Counted from the first letter of the stretch, positions 34,882 to 44,742 are shown. The stretch is 64,000 nt of DNA from Kitasatospora azatica KCTC 9699 (GCF_000744785.1 NZ_JQMO01000002.1:1860001-1924000); one strand, 5' to 3'. Made by a program: numbers and translations. The notes: generated from the letters alone by a model not told the origin.

Positions 34882-35320
34882 TTCCGTGTGGGTTGGTGGA
34901 ACCCGCGCGAAGGCAGTGTTGACCCAAGTGGCGACGAAGTCACGCGCCGCCGTCCGGGAACTGTAACGAAAAACTTAGGCGCCATCTATTCCTAACTTTA
35001 TGCAGCGCGCCTACGACAGAGAGTCGCCACCTCGGCAGCTCTGCCCCGAGAGAAGCCTTCGCAAGGCAGGGTTTCATTGACTCTGCGTGAGGCTTAACGT
35101 TACAGTCGGCAGGCGTTAGAGTGTCGCCCTGGCGTCCCCGCATGGCAACGAACCGGGTGGCTGGCGCAGGCTTCGGCCAGGCTTTCTCACCCCGGGATCC
35201 GGTGCGACTGGGCCGTGCAGGCATAAGGAGTACGGACAGCAGCTCCTCGTGGACCACATGCAAGGGCACGCCGACCTCGCGGCACGCAACTCGACCGCCC
35301 CACCTTTCGAGCATGCGGGG
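34882..35320 (+). pseudogene. Duplicated control region and gutted lacI
   Basis: 34882-35230 aligns with the 32.27-32.56 kb control region, with conserved CTGTAACG (34961-34968), TTGACT (35077-35082), GCTTAACGTTACAG (35092-35105) and TACAGT. At the ribosome binding site (GGCATAAGGAGT, to 35231) it jumps to the last 25 codons of a lacI (from ACGGACAGCAGCTCCTC, matching 33497 onward). About 0.94 kb of lacI is missing. This is the deletion remnant of a duplicate locus. The retained promoter might now serve the GH27 gene. Confidence 0.8.
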
Positions 35321-35417
35321 GCGCTCTCATTACCTCCAGCACGATTGCGGTCCCAGGATCTGACGCAATCCGCCGCGCAGCTGTCCCGCCCCGCCGTACC
35401 TGTCCAGGAGATCAGCC

Positions 35418-36704
35418 ATGACCCGGTCCACACGTCCGCTGCCCGAACGACACCTGCGTCCGCCGATGGGCTGGAACAGCTGGGACTGTTACGGCACCAC
35501 CGTCACCGAGGAGGAGGTCCTGGCCAACGCGGCCTTCATGCGGGACCACCTGCTGAGCCACGGCTGGGACACCGTCGTCGTGGACATCCAGTGGTACGAG
35601 CCCACGGCCCGCGCGCACGGCTACAACCCGGACGCCCCGGTGGTCCTCGACGGCCACGGCCGCCAACTGCCCGCCCCGAACCGGTTCCCCTCCGCGGTGG
35701 GCAGCGCGGGATTCGGGCCGCTGGCCGACCGCGTGCACCAACTCGGCCTGCGCTTCGGCCTGCACATCATGCGCGGCATCCCGCGCCGCGCCGTCGCCGA
35801 CCGCATGCCGGTGGCGGGCACCGGCTGGACCGCCGACGAGATCGCCGACACCGGCTCCGTCTGCCCCTGGAACGCCGACAACTACGGCCTGAACCACGAC
35901 CACCCAGGAGCCCAGGCGTACTACGACTCCCAGGTCGCCCAGTTCGCCGACTGGGGCGTCGACTTCATCAAGGCCGACGACATGCTCTTCCCGTATCACG
36001 AACGGGAGATCGCCGCCTACGCCCGGGCCATCGAGCGCAGCGGGCGGCCGATCGAACTGAGCCTGTCGCCGGGCACCGACCTCTCTCTCGCCCACCTCGA
36101 CCACCTGCGGGACAACGCCACCATGTGGCGGATCTGCGACGACTTGTGGGACAGGTGGGAGGACGTCGAAGCCCAGTTCGCCCGCACTGCGCGATGGGCC
36201 CCCTGGCAGGGTGAGGGCGGCTGGGCGGACGCCGACATGCTGCCCCTGGGCCGTATCGGCATCCGCGCCGAGCGCGGCGAGGACCGGCTGTGCTCCCTCA
36301 CCCACCCGGAGCAGATCAGCCTGCTCACCCTGTGGGTCATCTCCCGCTCCCCGCTGATGATGGGCGGCGACCTCCCCACCAGCCCACCGGAGACCATAGA
36401 GCTGCTCACCAACGACGAAGCGCTCGCCGTCCTGTGGCACAGCACAGGCAACCGCGAGGTGCTCCGGGAGCAGAACCTCATCCTGTGGACCGCCGACGAC
36501 ACCGACCGGCGCACCCGCTACGCCGCCGTGTTCTCCCTGGCCGACACCCCCGAGCAGGTCACGGTACCGCTCGGCTCCATCGGGGCACGACCCGGCGACC
36601 ACATCCGGGAGCTGTGGACCCGTACCGACACCCCGCACGACGGCCACAGCCTGCGCATCGACCTCCCGACCCACGGCGCCGCTCTCTACCGCCTCTCGCC
36701 ATGA
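35418..36704 (+). CDS. Cytoplasmic GH27 alpha-galactosidase-like enzyme
   Basis: This encodes 428 residues, no signal peptide. GH27 hallmarks are PPMGWNSWDCYG near the start, HGWDTVVVDIQWYEP, the nucleophile region DWGVDFIKADDM (Asp187) and the acid/base region GWADADMLPLGRIG, then SRSPLMMGGDLP. It probably acts on imported oligosaccharides with terminal alpha-galactose or beta-L-arabinopyranose (GH27 includes both). The usual Asp-Asp after the third strand is replaced by DIQWYE, so the substrate may differ from simple alpha-galactosides. It sits downstream of the remnant promoter at 35.08 kb. Confidence 0.85.
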   Translation: MTRSTRPLPERHLRPPMGWNSWDCYGTTVTEEEVLANAAFMRDHLLSHGWDTVVVDIQWYEPTARAHGYNPDAPVVLDGHGRQLPAPNRFPSAVGSAGFGPLADRVHQLGLRFGLHIMRGIPRRAVADRMPVAGTGWTADEIADTGSVCPWNADNYGLNHDHPGAQAYYDSQVAQFADWGVDFIKADDMLFPYHEREIAAYARAIERSGRPIELSLSPGTDLSLAHLDHLRDNATMWRICDDLWDRWEDVEAQFARTARWAPWQGEGGWADADMLPLGRIGIRAERGEDRLCSLTHPEQISLLTLWVISRSPLMMGGDLPTSPPETIELLTNDEALAVLWHSTGNREVLREQNLILWTADDTDRRTRYAAVFSLADTPEQVTVPLGSIGARPGDHIRELWTRTDTPHDGHSLRIDLPTHGAALYRLSP

Positions 36705-36922
36705 GGGGCATGCCCCAGCAGACGCCGGGCCCTAACGGATGGTGCGGAACAGCCGCCCGTTGCGAGCCTTCCTGTCATCCATAGCCCTCACCACTTACCC
36801 CGGTCCGTCGTCTCGCAGATCTGCCCACGATCGAGGACCACCCGTCGCGACCGCGGCCCTCCCGAGTCATCGCCCAACCGTTGCAGGCTGACACCGCCCG
36901 CAGCTCATGAGACTTCCTCGCC

Positions 36923-37154
36923 GCCGACCTCCCCGTCGGGGGCTTCGACTTCGTCTGCTCGGTGACCACGGTCCACCACATGGACTTCGCGCGGCCCCGA
37001 GGGGATGCCGGTCGCCGACCCACAGTTGAGCTACAGGGAGGTGCGGGCCGCCGTGCGTCGGCTGCTGCCCGACTTGCGGTACCGCCGGCATATGCTCCGC
37101 CGGTACTCGGTGGCCTGGGAGGAACCGCCTTCCGAACCGGCTGATTGTTTCTGA
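36923..37154 (+). pseudogene. Methyltransferase pseudogene
   Basis: The first part reads ADLPVGGFDFVCSVTTVHHM, a class I SAM-methyltransferase middle segment; after a frame change the typical C-terminus of the same family appears (SYREVRAAVRRLLPDLRYRR and MLRRYSVAWEEPP). The N-terminal SAM-binding region and a central stretch are gone. The gene was inactivated by deletion and frameshift. Confidence 0.6.
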
Positions 37155-37302
37155 CAGGGTGTTGGAGGGTGGCACACCTGCCGTGGCGCGGTCACGGAGC
37201 GTCAGGCGTGAAGCCCCCCTGATCTTGGACAGCGGATTTCTACGCTGCGGCGGGTGAAGTCGCGTTGCAGTCTGGTCCGGGTCTCGAGCGGGGTGAGGTT
37301 CC

Positions 37303-37372
37303 CCCGCCGCCGGTCATGTCGATCGCCCAGGTCACCTGGCTGCCGTCGGCCACGGCCATATCCGGCTCATCG
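37303..37372 (-). pseudogene. IS110-family transposase scrap
   Basis: The minus strand reads DMAVADGSQVTWAIDMTGGG, matching the DQVTWGIDLADGG region of the intact IS110-type transposase at 48067. Nothing else of the gene is recognisable nearby. To its right (about 37385-37505, plus strand) VRVRVARATDDLAGI resembles the start of a VOC/glyoxalase protein, also broken. The whole of 37155-37700 is otherwise without genes. Confidence 0.45.
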
Positions 37373-37709
37373 CGCTCCTGACGTGCGTGTTCGTGTTGCT
37401 CGTGCCACGGACGACCTCGCCGGCATTGCTCTACTCAGCGACTTGTTCGTACCTCCTAGTCGGCGGCCGAGTCGTCGTGGGGTGCCGGGCGGCGAAGCGA
37501 TTTGAGCCACGAGAGGCAGCCCTCTGATCTGTCACCTCGTCAACTCGCATAGTCGTTTCCCACCTGTGAATGCCATTCTGTGACCGGTCGTTCTTACGTG
37601 CCGGAAACCTTGACGCAACGCCGCAGCTGACCCATAGTGATGGCCGTCGCGCCGCTCACTCGTCGCCCTGCATCCTTCAAGGGGCACCCCGAGAACGGCC
37701 GTCGAAAAT

Positions 37710-37723
37710 TGTGAACGCTAACA
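37710..37723. promoter_or_regulatory. LacI-type operator candidate upstream of secreted GH27
   Basis: TGTGAACGCTAACA is a 14-base inverted repeat with a central CG and TGT/ACA ends (5 of 7 pairs), close in form to LacI-family operators of actinobacterial glycosidase genes. It lies about 190 bp upstream of the secreted GH27 start. Confidence 0.45.
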
Positions 37724-37910
37724 TTCCGGCCCGCCGGGGAAGCCGCCGACCGCCCGCTCCAGCGGGCTCCGCTCAAGCCAGAGCGCACCGCGCCCCCAGG
37801 TTCTGTCCGAAATGTGACAGTCCCGGCCTTCAGCAAGCTCGTCGACCGGCGCCCCGCGGAGCGCTGGTGGTGGTCGACACGGGTTGCCGGACAAGATGAA
37901 AGGACTCCCT

Positions 37911-40010
37911 GTGCCCCAGTCACGTTCAACAGGCCTTTGGCGCCTGTGTCGAAATGCCCTAGTCCGGACCGTGGTGCTCGCGACAGCCGGGGTCGCCGCG
38001 CTCGTCGGTGTTCAGCATGGGGCGGCGACCGATCTCGCCCGCACCGAGCCGACCGCGGTGACGTCGAACCAGGTGTCCGTACCCGCGGCGCCGATGGGCT
38101 GGGCGTCGTGGAACAGCTTCGCCGCCAAGATCAACTTCAATGTGATCAAGTCGCAGACGGACGCCTTCGTGGCAGCCGGCCTGCCGGCCGCCGGATACAC
38201 GGACATCAACATCGACGAGGGCTGGTGGCAGGGCACCCGCGACAGTGCGGGCAACATCACGGTCGACACCGGTGAGTGGCCCGGCGGAATGCGCGCCATC
38301 GCCGACTACATCCACAGCAAGGGCCTCAAGGCCGGCATCTACACCGACGCGGGCAAGGACGGCTGCGGGTTCTACTTCCCGACGGGCCGTCCGGCGGCAC
38401 CGGGGACCGGCAGCGAGGGCCACTACGCGCAGGACATGCTGCAGTTCTCCAACTGGGGCTTCGACTTCGTCAAGGTCGACTGGTGCGGCGGCGACGCCGA
38501 GAAGCTCGACGCCAAGAGCACCTACCAGGCCATCAGCGACGCTGCCGCACAGGCGGCGGCCACCACAGGCCGCCCCCTGACGCTGTCCATCTGCAACTGG
38601 GGCAAGCAGAACCCGTGGAACTGGGGCGCCGGTATGGCCCCTCTGTGGCGGACCAGCGATGACATCGTCTTCTTCGGCAACTCGCCGTCCTGGTCCAGGA
38701 TGCTGTCCACCTTCGACCAGACCCTGCATCCCTCGGCGCAGCACACCGGGTACTACAACGACCCGGACATGCTGATGGTCGGGATGACCGGCTTCACCGC
38801 CGCCCAGAACCGCGCCCACATGGGCCTGTGGGCGATCTCCGGCGCGCCGCTGCTGGCCGGCAACGACCTGACGACGATGACCGCCGAGACCGCCGGAATC
38901 CTGAAGAACCCCGAGGTCATCGCCATCGACCAGGATCCGCGCGGCCTGCAGGGCGTCAAGGTCGCCGAGGACACCACGGGCCTTCAGGTGTACGGCAAGG
39001 TGCTCTCCGGCAGCGGCAAGCGCGCCGTCGTCCTGCTCAACCGCACCTCCAGCACCCAGAACATCACCGTCCGCTGGTCCGACCTCGGCCTGACCGGCGC
39101 GTCCGCCGCCGTCCGCAACGTGTGGACGCAGACGGACGCCGGCAGCTTCGGCACCGGCTTCACCACCAGCGTCCCCGCCACGGACGCGGTGCTACTCACC
39201 GTCAGCGGCACCGAGGCGGCAGGCACCACCTACGAGGCGGAGTCCACCGCCAACACCAAGGCCGGATCGGCCGCCAACGTGGCCTGTGCCAACTGCTCCG
39301 GCGGCACCAAGGTGGGCGGCATCGGCAACGGCGCCGCCAACACCCTGCGGTTCAACAGCGTCGCCGCCGGAAACACCGGCGTCAAGGTCGTCGACATCGC
39401 CTACGTCAACGGCGACAGCAAGCCCCGCACGGCCCAGCTCCAGGTCAACGGGCAGACCGCCACCACCGTCTCCTTCCCGCCGACCGGCTCCTGGAGCACT
39501 CCCGGCACCGTCTCGGTCGAGGTGCCGCTGGCACAGGGCTCCGCCAACACGCTGACCTTCTCCAACGCCTCCGCCTGGGCTCCCGACCTCGATGCCGTCA
39601 AGGTGAGCGACCTCCCCGGCACGAACGGCAACGAGATCGTCGGCCAGCAGTCGGGCCGCTGCGCGGACATCTTCAACAGCACCATCACCAACGGCACCCA
39701 GGCAGCCCTGTGGGACTGCAACGCCGGCAGCAACCAGACCTGGACGTACACCGCGCGCAAGGAGTTCGTGGTCTACGGCAACAAGTGCCTGGACGCCTAT
39801 CAGGCAGGTACGACCAACGGCACCAAGGTCGTCATCTGGGACTGCACCGGCGGCGACAACCAGAAGTGGAACGTGAACGCCGACGGCACCATCACCAACG
39901 TGAAGGCCGGCCTGTGCCTGGACGCTTCCAACGCGGCCACGGCCAACGGCACCGCCCTGGACCTGTGGGCCTGCAACGCCGGCGGCAACCAGAAGTGGAC
40001 CCTGCAGTAA
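37911..40010 (+). CDS. Secreted GH27 enzyme with CBM35- and CBM13-like domains
   Basis: This encodes 699 residues from GTG, chosen because AAAGGA lies 7 bases upstream; an ATG 15 bases earlier is an alternative. The signal peptide (about 40 residues) is followed by the GH27 barrel (PMGWASWNSFAAK, YTDINIDEGWW, nucleophile region VKVDWCGGD, acid/base YYNDPDMLMVG). About residues 430-570 form a CBM35-like beta-sandwich, and about 572-699 a ricin-type CBM13 trefoil with three QxW-like repeats. This architecture is known for Streptomyces beta-L-arabinopyranosidases and alpha-galactosidases. It probably acts on plant arabinogalactan outside the cell. Confidence 0.9.
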   Translation: MPQSRSTGLWRLCRNALVRTVVLATAGVAALVGVQHGAATDLARTEPTAVTSNQVSVPAAPMGWASWNSFAAKINFNVIKSQTDAFVAAGLPAAGYTDINIDEGWWQGTRDSAGNITVDTGEWPGGMRAIADYIHSKGLKAGIYTDAGKDGCGFYFPTGRPAAPGTGSEGHYAQDMLQFSNWGFDFVKVDWCGGDAEKLDAKSTYQAISDAAAQAAATTGRPLTLSICNWGKQNPWNWGAGMAPLWRTSDDIVFFGNSPSWSRMLSTFDQTLHPSAQHTGYYNDPDMLMVGMTGFTAAQNRAHMGLWAISGAPLLAGNDLTTMTAETAGILKNPEVIAIDQDPRGLQGVKVAEDTTGLQVYGKVLSGSGKRAVVLLNRTSSTQNITVRWSDLGLTGASAAVRNVWTQTDAGSFGTGFTTSVPATDAVLLTVSGTEAAGTTYEAESTANTKAGSAANVACANCSGGTKVGGIGNGAANTLRFNSVAAGNTGVKVVDIAYVNGDSKPRTAQLQVNGQTATTVSFPPTGSWSTPGTVSVEVPLAQGSANTLTFSNASAWAPDLDAVKVSDLPGTNGNEIVGQQSGRCADIFNSTITNGTQAALWDCNAGSNQTWTYTARKEFVVYGNKCLDAYQAGTTNGTKVVIWDCTGGDNQKWNVNADGTITNVKAGLCLDASNAATANGTALDLWACNAGGNQKWTLQ

Positions 40011-40021
40011 GGACGGCCGCT

Positions 40022-40058
40022 GCCCGCGGAGTGATCGACGGTCGATCACTCCGCGGGC
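40022..40058 (+). terminator. Terminator of secreted GH27 gene
   Basis: GCCCGCGGAGTGATCGA pairs perfectly with TCGATCACTCCGCGGGC over a 3-base loop, 11 bp after the stop codon. It is the cleanest terminator stem in the window. Confidence 0.9.
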
Positions 40059-40067
40059 CGCGCGATC

Positions 40068-40553
40068 GTGGAAACTCACTGCAACATGACGACCTTGAGC
40101 ACGCCAAGGGCGGCGTGCGGGAGGCCGGACCGCTCGTGCCGACGCATCAACCCCGCCCCGCAGCGCACCGGCCCGACCTGGCACCAGTTCCTCACCACCC
40201 AGGCCCACGGCATCATCGCCGCCGACTTCCTGCACCTCGACACCGTGTCACTCAAGCGCCTGTACGCCCTGGTCTTCATCGAACACGGCACCCGGCGCGT
40301 GCATCTCGCCGGCGTCACCGACCACCCCACCGCCCACTGGACCGCGCAGCAATCCAGGAACCCTGCCATGACGCTGGAGTGCCGCATGGACTCGCTGCGC
40401 TTCCTCAACCGGGACCGAGACAGCAAGTGCACGAACGCCTTTGACGCCGTGTTCGAGGCCGACGATGTGGAGATTCTGCTCAGCCCACCCCGGCCACCGT
40501 CACCGACCTCCAGGCTCACCGAACCCGCCGACGACCTGGCCTTGGCGGCCTGA
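40068..40553 (+). pseudogene. Transposase (integrase-core) remnant
   Basis: The frame resembles rve/DDE integrase cores: PTWHQFLTTQAHGIIAADF (first Asp), RLYALVFIEHGTRRVHLAG, RFLNRDRDSKCTNAFDAVF (second Asp). The catalytic Glu region is missing, and the typical ending GLINEYHHAA lies in another frame right after the stop. The N-terminal HTH is also absent. It is a dead IS fragment of IS3/IS481 type. Confidence 0.65.
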
Positions 40554-40635
40554 TCAACGAGTATCACCACGCCGCTTGACCGCACGGCATCGCCGCAACT
40601 CACAGTGCCGAATCGTATTTTCGAGCGGCACAGGG

Positions 40636-42153
40636 TCAGCGCAGCGGCATCCGTACGGTGAGGAACGAGTGGGGCGGCAGGGTCAGAGCGAGTCCCTGAC
40701 CGGTCGTCCTCAGGCTCTCGAAGGGGCGGGGGCTGACCGTTTCCGGGGCACCGGGGGTGTTGTGGTCCTGGAGGCGGTCGGCGGTCAGGATGCGGGCGGT
40801 CGGCTCGCCGATGGCGCGGCCGCGCAGGTCGAGGGTGACCTCGGCGGGTTCCTCGGCGTCGAGGTTGGACAGTGAGATCAGCGCCTCCCCGTCCTTGACA
40901 CTGGCAGAGGCGGTCAGGGTCTCGAGTTCCACGTCCCCGACGGTGCGCCGGGCGTCATCGGCGCGGAGATGGACGGCGAGCGAGGTGGCGTCCTGGTGGC
41001 CCTTGTTCATCTCGAACACGTGGTAGGTGGGCGTGCGGACGAGGGTGTCGCCGTCGGTGAGGAGCATCGCCTGCAGGACGTTGACGGTCTGGGCGATGTT
41101 GGCCATGTACAGCCGCTCGGCGTGCCTGTGGAAGATGTCGAAGTGCGTGCTCGCCACGAGTGCGTCGCGCAGGGTGTTCTGCTGGTACAGGAAGCCGGGG
41201 TTGGTGCCGGGCTCCACGTCCCACCAAGTGCCCCACTCGTCCAGGACCAGGCCGATCCTCCGGCCGGGGTCGTAGCAGTCCATGACCGTGGAATGGCCGG
41301 TGAGGATTCGGTCGATCCTCCGAGCCGAGAGAATCGTCCGGTAGTAGTCGTCCGTGTCGAAGGCGGTGGCGCTGCCCTTCGCCTCCCAGGGGCCGGCCAG
41401 CGTGTAGTGGTGGACGGTGATGCCCTGGAAGAAGTTGCGCGGGGTGGCCTCGCAGCCGAAGCAGCTGATCTGCTGCATCAGCGTCTCGGTCCACTTGTAG
41501 TCGTCGCCGGACGCGCCCGAGGCGATGCGGTAGAGCTTGTTGTCACCGTGGTCCCGGCAGTACGTGGCGTACTGCCGGGCCAGGTCGGCGGAGTATTCGG
41601 CGCGCATGTTGCCGCCGCAACCCCAGGTCTCGTTCCCGATGCCCCAGAACTTCACGCGCCAGGGAGCCTCGCGGCCGTTGGCCCTGCGCAGCCGCACCAT
41701 CGGGCTGTCGCCGTCACGCGTCAGGTACTCGACCCACTCGCTCATCTCCTGCACGGTGCCGCTGCCCACGTTGCCGCTGACGTACGGCTCGGCGCCGAGC
41801 AGTTCGCACAGGGCCATGAACTCATGGGTGCCGAAGTGGTTGTTCTCCTCGACGTCGCCCCAGTGGGTGTTGACCATTCTGGGGCGCTGGTCCCTCGGGC
41901 CGATGCCGTCCTTCCAGTGGTATTCGTCGGCAAAACAGCCGCCGGGCCAGCGCAGGTTGGGGATGTTCAGGGCGCGCAGCGCCTGCACGATGTCGAGGCG
42001 GATGCCGCCCTCGTTGGGTATCGGCGAGTCCTCTCCGACCCAGAAGCCGCCGTAGATGCAGCGGCCGAGGTGCTCGGCGAAGTGGCCGTAGAGGTGGCGG
42101 CTGATCGTCGGGCCCTCGATGTCGAGGTTGATGATCGCGGTGGCGCGGGTCAC
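40636..42153 (-). CDS. abfA: GH51 alpha-L-arabinofuranosidase
   Basis: This encodes 505 residues from GTG with AGGAG 8 bases upstream. It is GH51 throughout: [39 protein letters not shown], the acid/base Glu175 in [12 protein letters not shown] and the nucleophile Glu306 in VLDEWGTWW, then a C-terminal beta-sandwich. There is no signal peptide, so it cleaves arabinofuranose from imported arabino-oligosaccharides. It is monocistronic on the minus strand, downstream of two lacI genes of the same orientation that may control it. Confidence 0.95.
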   Translation of the reverse strand: MTRATAIINLDIEGPTISRHLYGHFAEHLGRCIYGGFWVGEDSPIPNEGGIRLDIVQALRALNIPNLRWPGGCFADEYHWKDGIGPRDQRPRMVNTHWGDVEENNHFGTHEFMALCELLGAEPYVSGNVGSGTVQEMSEWVEYLTRDGDSPMVRLRRANGREAPWRVKFWGIGNETWGCGGNMRAEYSADLARQYATYCRDHGDNKLYRIASGASGDDYKWTETLMQQISCFGCEATPRNFFQGITVHHYTLAGPWEAKGSATAFDTDDYYRTILSARRIDRILTGHSTVMDCYDPGRRIGLVLDEWGTWWDVEPGTNPGFLYQQNTLRDALVASTHFDIFHRHAERLYMANIAQTVNVLQAMLLTDGDTLVRTPTYHVFEMNKGHQDATSLAVHLRADDARRTVGDVELETLTASASVKDGEALISLSNLDAEEPAEVTLDLRGRAIGEPTARILTADRLQDHNTPGAPETVSPRPFESLRTTGQGLALTLPPHSFLTVRMPLR

Positions 42154-42385
42154 GGGCGCACTCCTGTGTGGGTGTGTGGGCGTGTGACACTCAAAGCTCA
42201 CCAGCACACGTCGGCGACGGCGAGCGGTGGGCGAGGAGGGCGACGGCGAGCCGTGGCAGGTCGCCGGCCGTCTTCGTTGCGGCTTCCCCGCCCGAGGCTT
42301 TGAGGGCGGTGGCGTCGGGAAGGCCCAAGGCTCGCGGATCGGGGCTCATCGGCTCGGATCCCGCAGCAGTGACTGGTGGTGGGCG

Positions 42386-43447
42386 TCAGGGCACATGCCG
42401 CTCGCCGTCCTTGGTCTCCGTCCCCGCAGACGACGACCGGCGTACCCGCAGTGTGAAGTCGGCGGTCTCGGTCCGGCCGGGCAGTGCGCGGGAGTCCGCG
42501 TGGTCCATGCGGGAGCGCAGCAGTGCGACGGCCGTGCGGGCGATCGACGGGCGCTGGGGATCGACCGTGGTCAGGGGCGGTGTCGTGTAGCGGGCTGCTT
42601 CGATGTCGTCGAAGCCCGCCAGTACCACGTCGTCGGGGACAGCGACGCCGCTGCGGTGCAGGACGGAAAGCGCGCCGATGGCGACCACGTCGTTGTAGCA
42701 GAAGAGGGCGTCGAAGCGGACGCGGGTGCGCAGCAGCCGGGTCACGGCTCCGGCACCGGAGGACCAGAGGTCGGCGTTGTCCACCCCCAGGACCAGCGAG
42801 TCGTCGTATGCGACTCCGGCTTCCTCGAGGGCCGAGCGGTAGCCGTGCAGGCGTCGGCCGCCGGCGCGGGGGCCTGCCGGTTCGCAGATGGCGGCGATGC
42901 GGCGGCGGCCCTGGGAGAGCAGGTGGGCGACGGCGGCGTGTGCGCCCTGCTCGTCGGCGATCTCGACGTAGTCCAGGCTCATTCCGTCCGCCTCGGTGGG
43001 GCGCTCACCGAGGACCACCGCGGGCTGGGCCTCAAGCAGCGGCAGATATTCCTGGGGCGACAGCGCGTGCGGCACGTAGATGATCCCGTCCACGAGTTCG
43101 CCGTACGACGTGGTCAGCAGGGTGCGTTCCCGCTGGGCGTCACCGCGGGTGGCCTCGACCACCACCTTCAGCCCCAGGGTCTCGGGGGCCATGAGGATCT
43201 GCTCGGCCAGTTCCGCGTTGAAGGGCTGGTAGACGTTGGGGATGACGAGGGCGATCGTGCCCGTGCGGCGGGAACGCAGCCCGCGGGCGAAGGGATTGAT
43301 CCGGTAACCGAATTCCTCCACGACCGCCCGCACCCGCTCCTCGGTCTCCTGGCTGTAGGAGCCGGTCCCGTTGATGACGTTGGAGACCGTCTTCGTCGAC
43401 ACCCCGGCCCGTTCGGCCACGGTGCGCATGGTCACGCCCCGCCCCAT
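42386..43447 (-). CDS. LacI-family regulator (second of overlapping pair)
   Basis: This encodes 353 residues with a LacI HTH (TMRTVAERAGVSTKTVSNVI) and hinge (RINPFARGLRSRRTG), then a sugar-sensor core (VIPNVYQPFNAELAEQIL, VVLAGFDDIEAARYTTPPLT). Its start overlaps the end of the next lacI by 16 bp, so the two are translated together. Its sensor core is clearly different from its partner's, so the pair is not a recent duplication. Probable target: the GH51 gene 232 bp downstream. Confidence 0.9.
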   Translation of the reverse strand: MGRGVTMRTVAERAGVSTKTVSNVINGTGSYSQETEERVRAVVEEFGYRINPFARGLRSRRTGTIALVIPNVYQPFNAELAEQILMAPETLGLKVVVEATRGDAQRERTLLTTSYGELVDGIIYVPHALSPQEYLPLLEAQPAVVLGERPTEADGMSLDYVEIADEQGAHAAVAHLLSQGRRRIAAICEPAGPRAGGRRLHGYRSALEEAGVAYDDSLVLGVDNADLWSSGAGAVTRLLRTRVRFDALFCYNDVVAIGALSVLHRSGVAVPDDVVLAGFDDIEAARYTTPPLTTVDPQRPSIARTAVALLRSRMDHADSRALPGRTETADFTLRVRRSSSAGTETKDGERHVP

Positions 43448-44472
43448 GGTGCTATCCCTCCCAGTGTTGATTCACGTACCGCCAGGTCGAAGTCGGCGAC
43501 GATCAGCCGGCCTTCCTCCACGGTGGCCGTGCCGTTCATACGGTCGTTCAGCAGGGCCAGGGCCTCGCGGGCGATCCGCGCGGTGCCAGGCGCGACAGAG
43601 GTGAGCGACGGATGGGAGTAGCGGGCGTCGTCGATGTCGTCGAAGCCCGCGACGGCCACCTCCGCGGGTACCTTCAGCCCGGCCGCCTGAACGGCGTGCA
43701 GGGCGCCCAGGGCCAGGACGTCGGCGAAGGCCACAACGGCATCGAACCGGATCCCGGCATCGATCAGCCGCTGTATTCCGGCGGCGCCCGCACGGCGGTT
43801 CCAGTCGGCAGTGTCCACCTCGCGGACGAGCTCGGGCAGGTAGGGCAGGCCCGCGTCGCGTAGTCCGTCCCGGTAGCCCTCCAGCCGCAGGTGGGCGGCA
43901 GCCTGGTCGGGCCGGTCGGTGTCGCCGGCGCCGAGGGCCGCGATCCGCGTGTACCCGAAGGAGACCACGTGGTTGACCAGGGCCCGCACGCCCTCCCGGT
44001 TCGCCATGGCGACTCGGTCGACCGGGGCGTCATAGGAGCGTTCCGTCATGAATACTGTCGGCACGGTCTGCGCGACCAAGCGGGCCTGCGCGTCCGACAG
44101 CCCCACCGGGTACATCAGCAGCCCGCCGACGTGTGGCCCGTGGTCGCGCACCAGCGCGAGCTCGGCCTCGGCATCGCCGCCGGTGAGCTCGATCAGCACG
44201 GTCAGCCCACGGCGTTCGGCCTCGCGCATGACCGCTTCGGCGAGTTCCGCGTAGAAGGGCTGCGAGAGGTGGGGCAGGGCCAGAGCGACGAGTCCGGTCC
44301 GGCCGGTGCGCAGGTTGCGGGCGATCGTGTTGGGACGGAAGTCCAGTTCCGCTATGGCGGCGTCGACCTTGCGCCGGGTCCGCTCGCTGACGTTGGCTTC
44401 GCCGTTGACCACGCGGGAGACCGTTTTGGGTGAGACTCCGGCCCGTTGGGCGACGTCATGCATCGTGGCCAT
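43432..44472 (-). CDS. LacI-family regulator (first of overlapping pair)
   Basis: This encodes 346 residues starting MATMHDVAQRAGVSPKTVSR, with hinge RPNTIARNLRTGRTG and sensor core (ALPHLSQPFYAELAEAVMRE, VAVAGFDDIDDARYSHPSLT). It is followed with a 16-bp overlap by a second lacI. Two LacI proteins made from one message could form two homodimers with separate operators. Ligand unknown. A transposase fragment on the plus strand lies just upstream. Confidence 0.9.
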   Translation of the reverse strand: MATMHDVAQRAGVSPKTVSRVVNGEANVSERTRRKVDAAIAELDFRPNTIARNLRTGRTGLVALALPHLSQPFYAELAEAVMREAERRGLTVLIELTGGDAEAELALVRDHGPHVGGLLMYPVGLSDAQARLVAQTVPTVFMTERSYDAPVDRVAMANREGVRALVNHVVSFGYTRIAALGAGDTDRPDQAAAHLRLEGYRDGLRDAGLPYLPELVREVDTADWNRRAGAAGIQRLIDAGIRFDAVVAFADVLALGALHAVQAAGLKVPAEVAVAGFDDIDDARYSHPSLTSVAPGTARIAREALALLNDRMNGTATVEEGRLIVADFDLAVRESTLGGIAPWGGA

Positions 44473-44583
44473 GGCAGAACCCTATACTCCGGCCGGGGCC
44501 AGGCCGCAGAGCCCGGCGCATTCGGCTCAGAGGCGACCGGGGCATCGAGAACTCCTGCACCACGTCTGTGATGTGAGGCCTCG

Positions 44584-44742
44584 ACCTGGAAGAAGGCATT
44601 CGGTCATCACCCGCTGTTCGTGTTCGGCGACCACGGTCGCACGGGGTCTGGTGAGCCGGTCGCGGGCCTGCTGCGGCCAGGAAACGCCGGCGGTATCACT
44701 GCAGTCGACCACCTCGCCGCCTGCGACTGCCGACCTCGATGA
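44584..44742 (+). pseudogene. IS1380-type transposase fragment
   Basis: The frame reads TWKKAFGHHPLFVFGDHGRT, then GSGEPVAGLLRPGNAGG and AVDHLAA, a stretch diagnostic of IS1380-family transposases. It has no start and soon ends. To its right, the minus strand at about 44740-44860 reads protein-like (SQAETIPAIDFPQVDAGMPQ) but is unassigned. Confidence 0.7.

Noticed and set aside
37350..37505. VOC/glyoxalase gene
   Set aside because: Only the first 15 or so residues match; the rest is absent, so it is noted only as a scrap.
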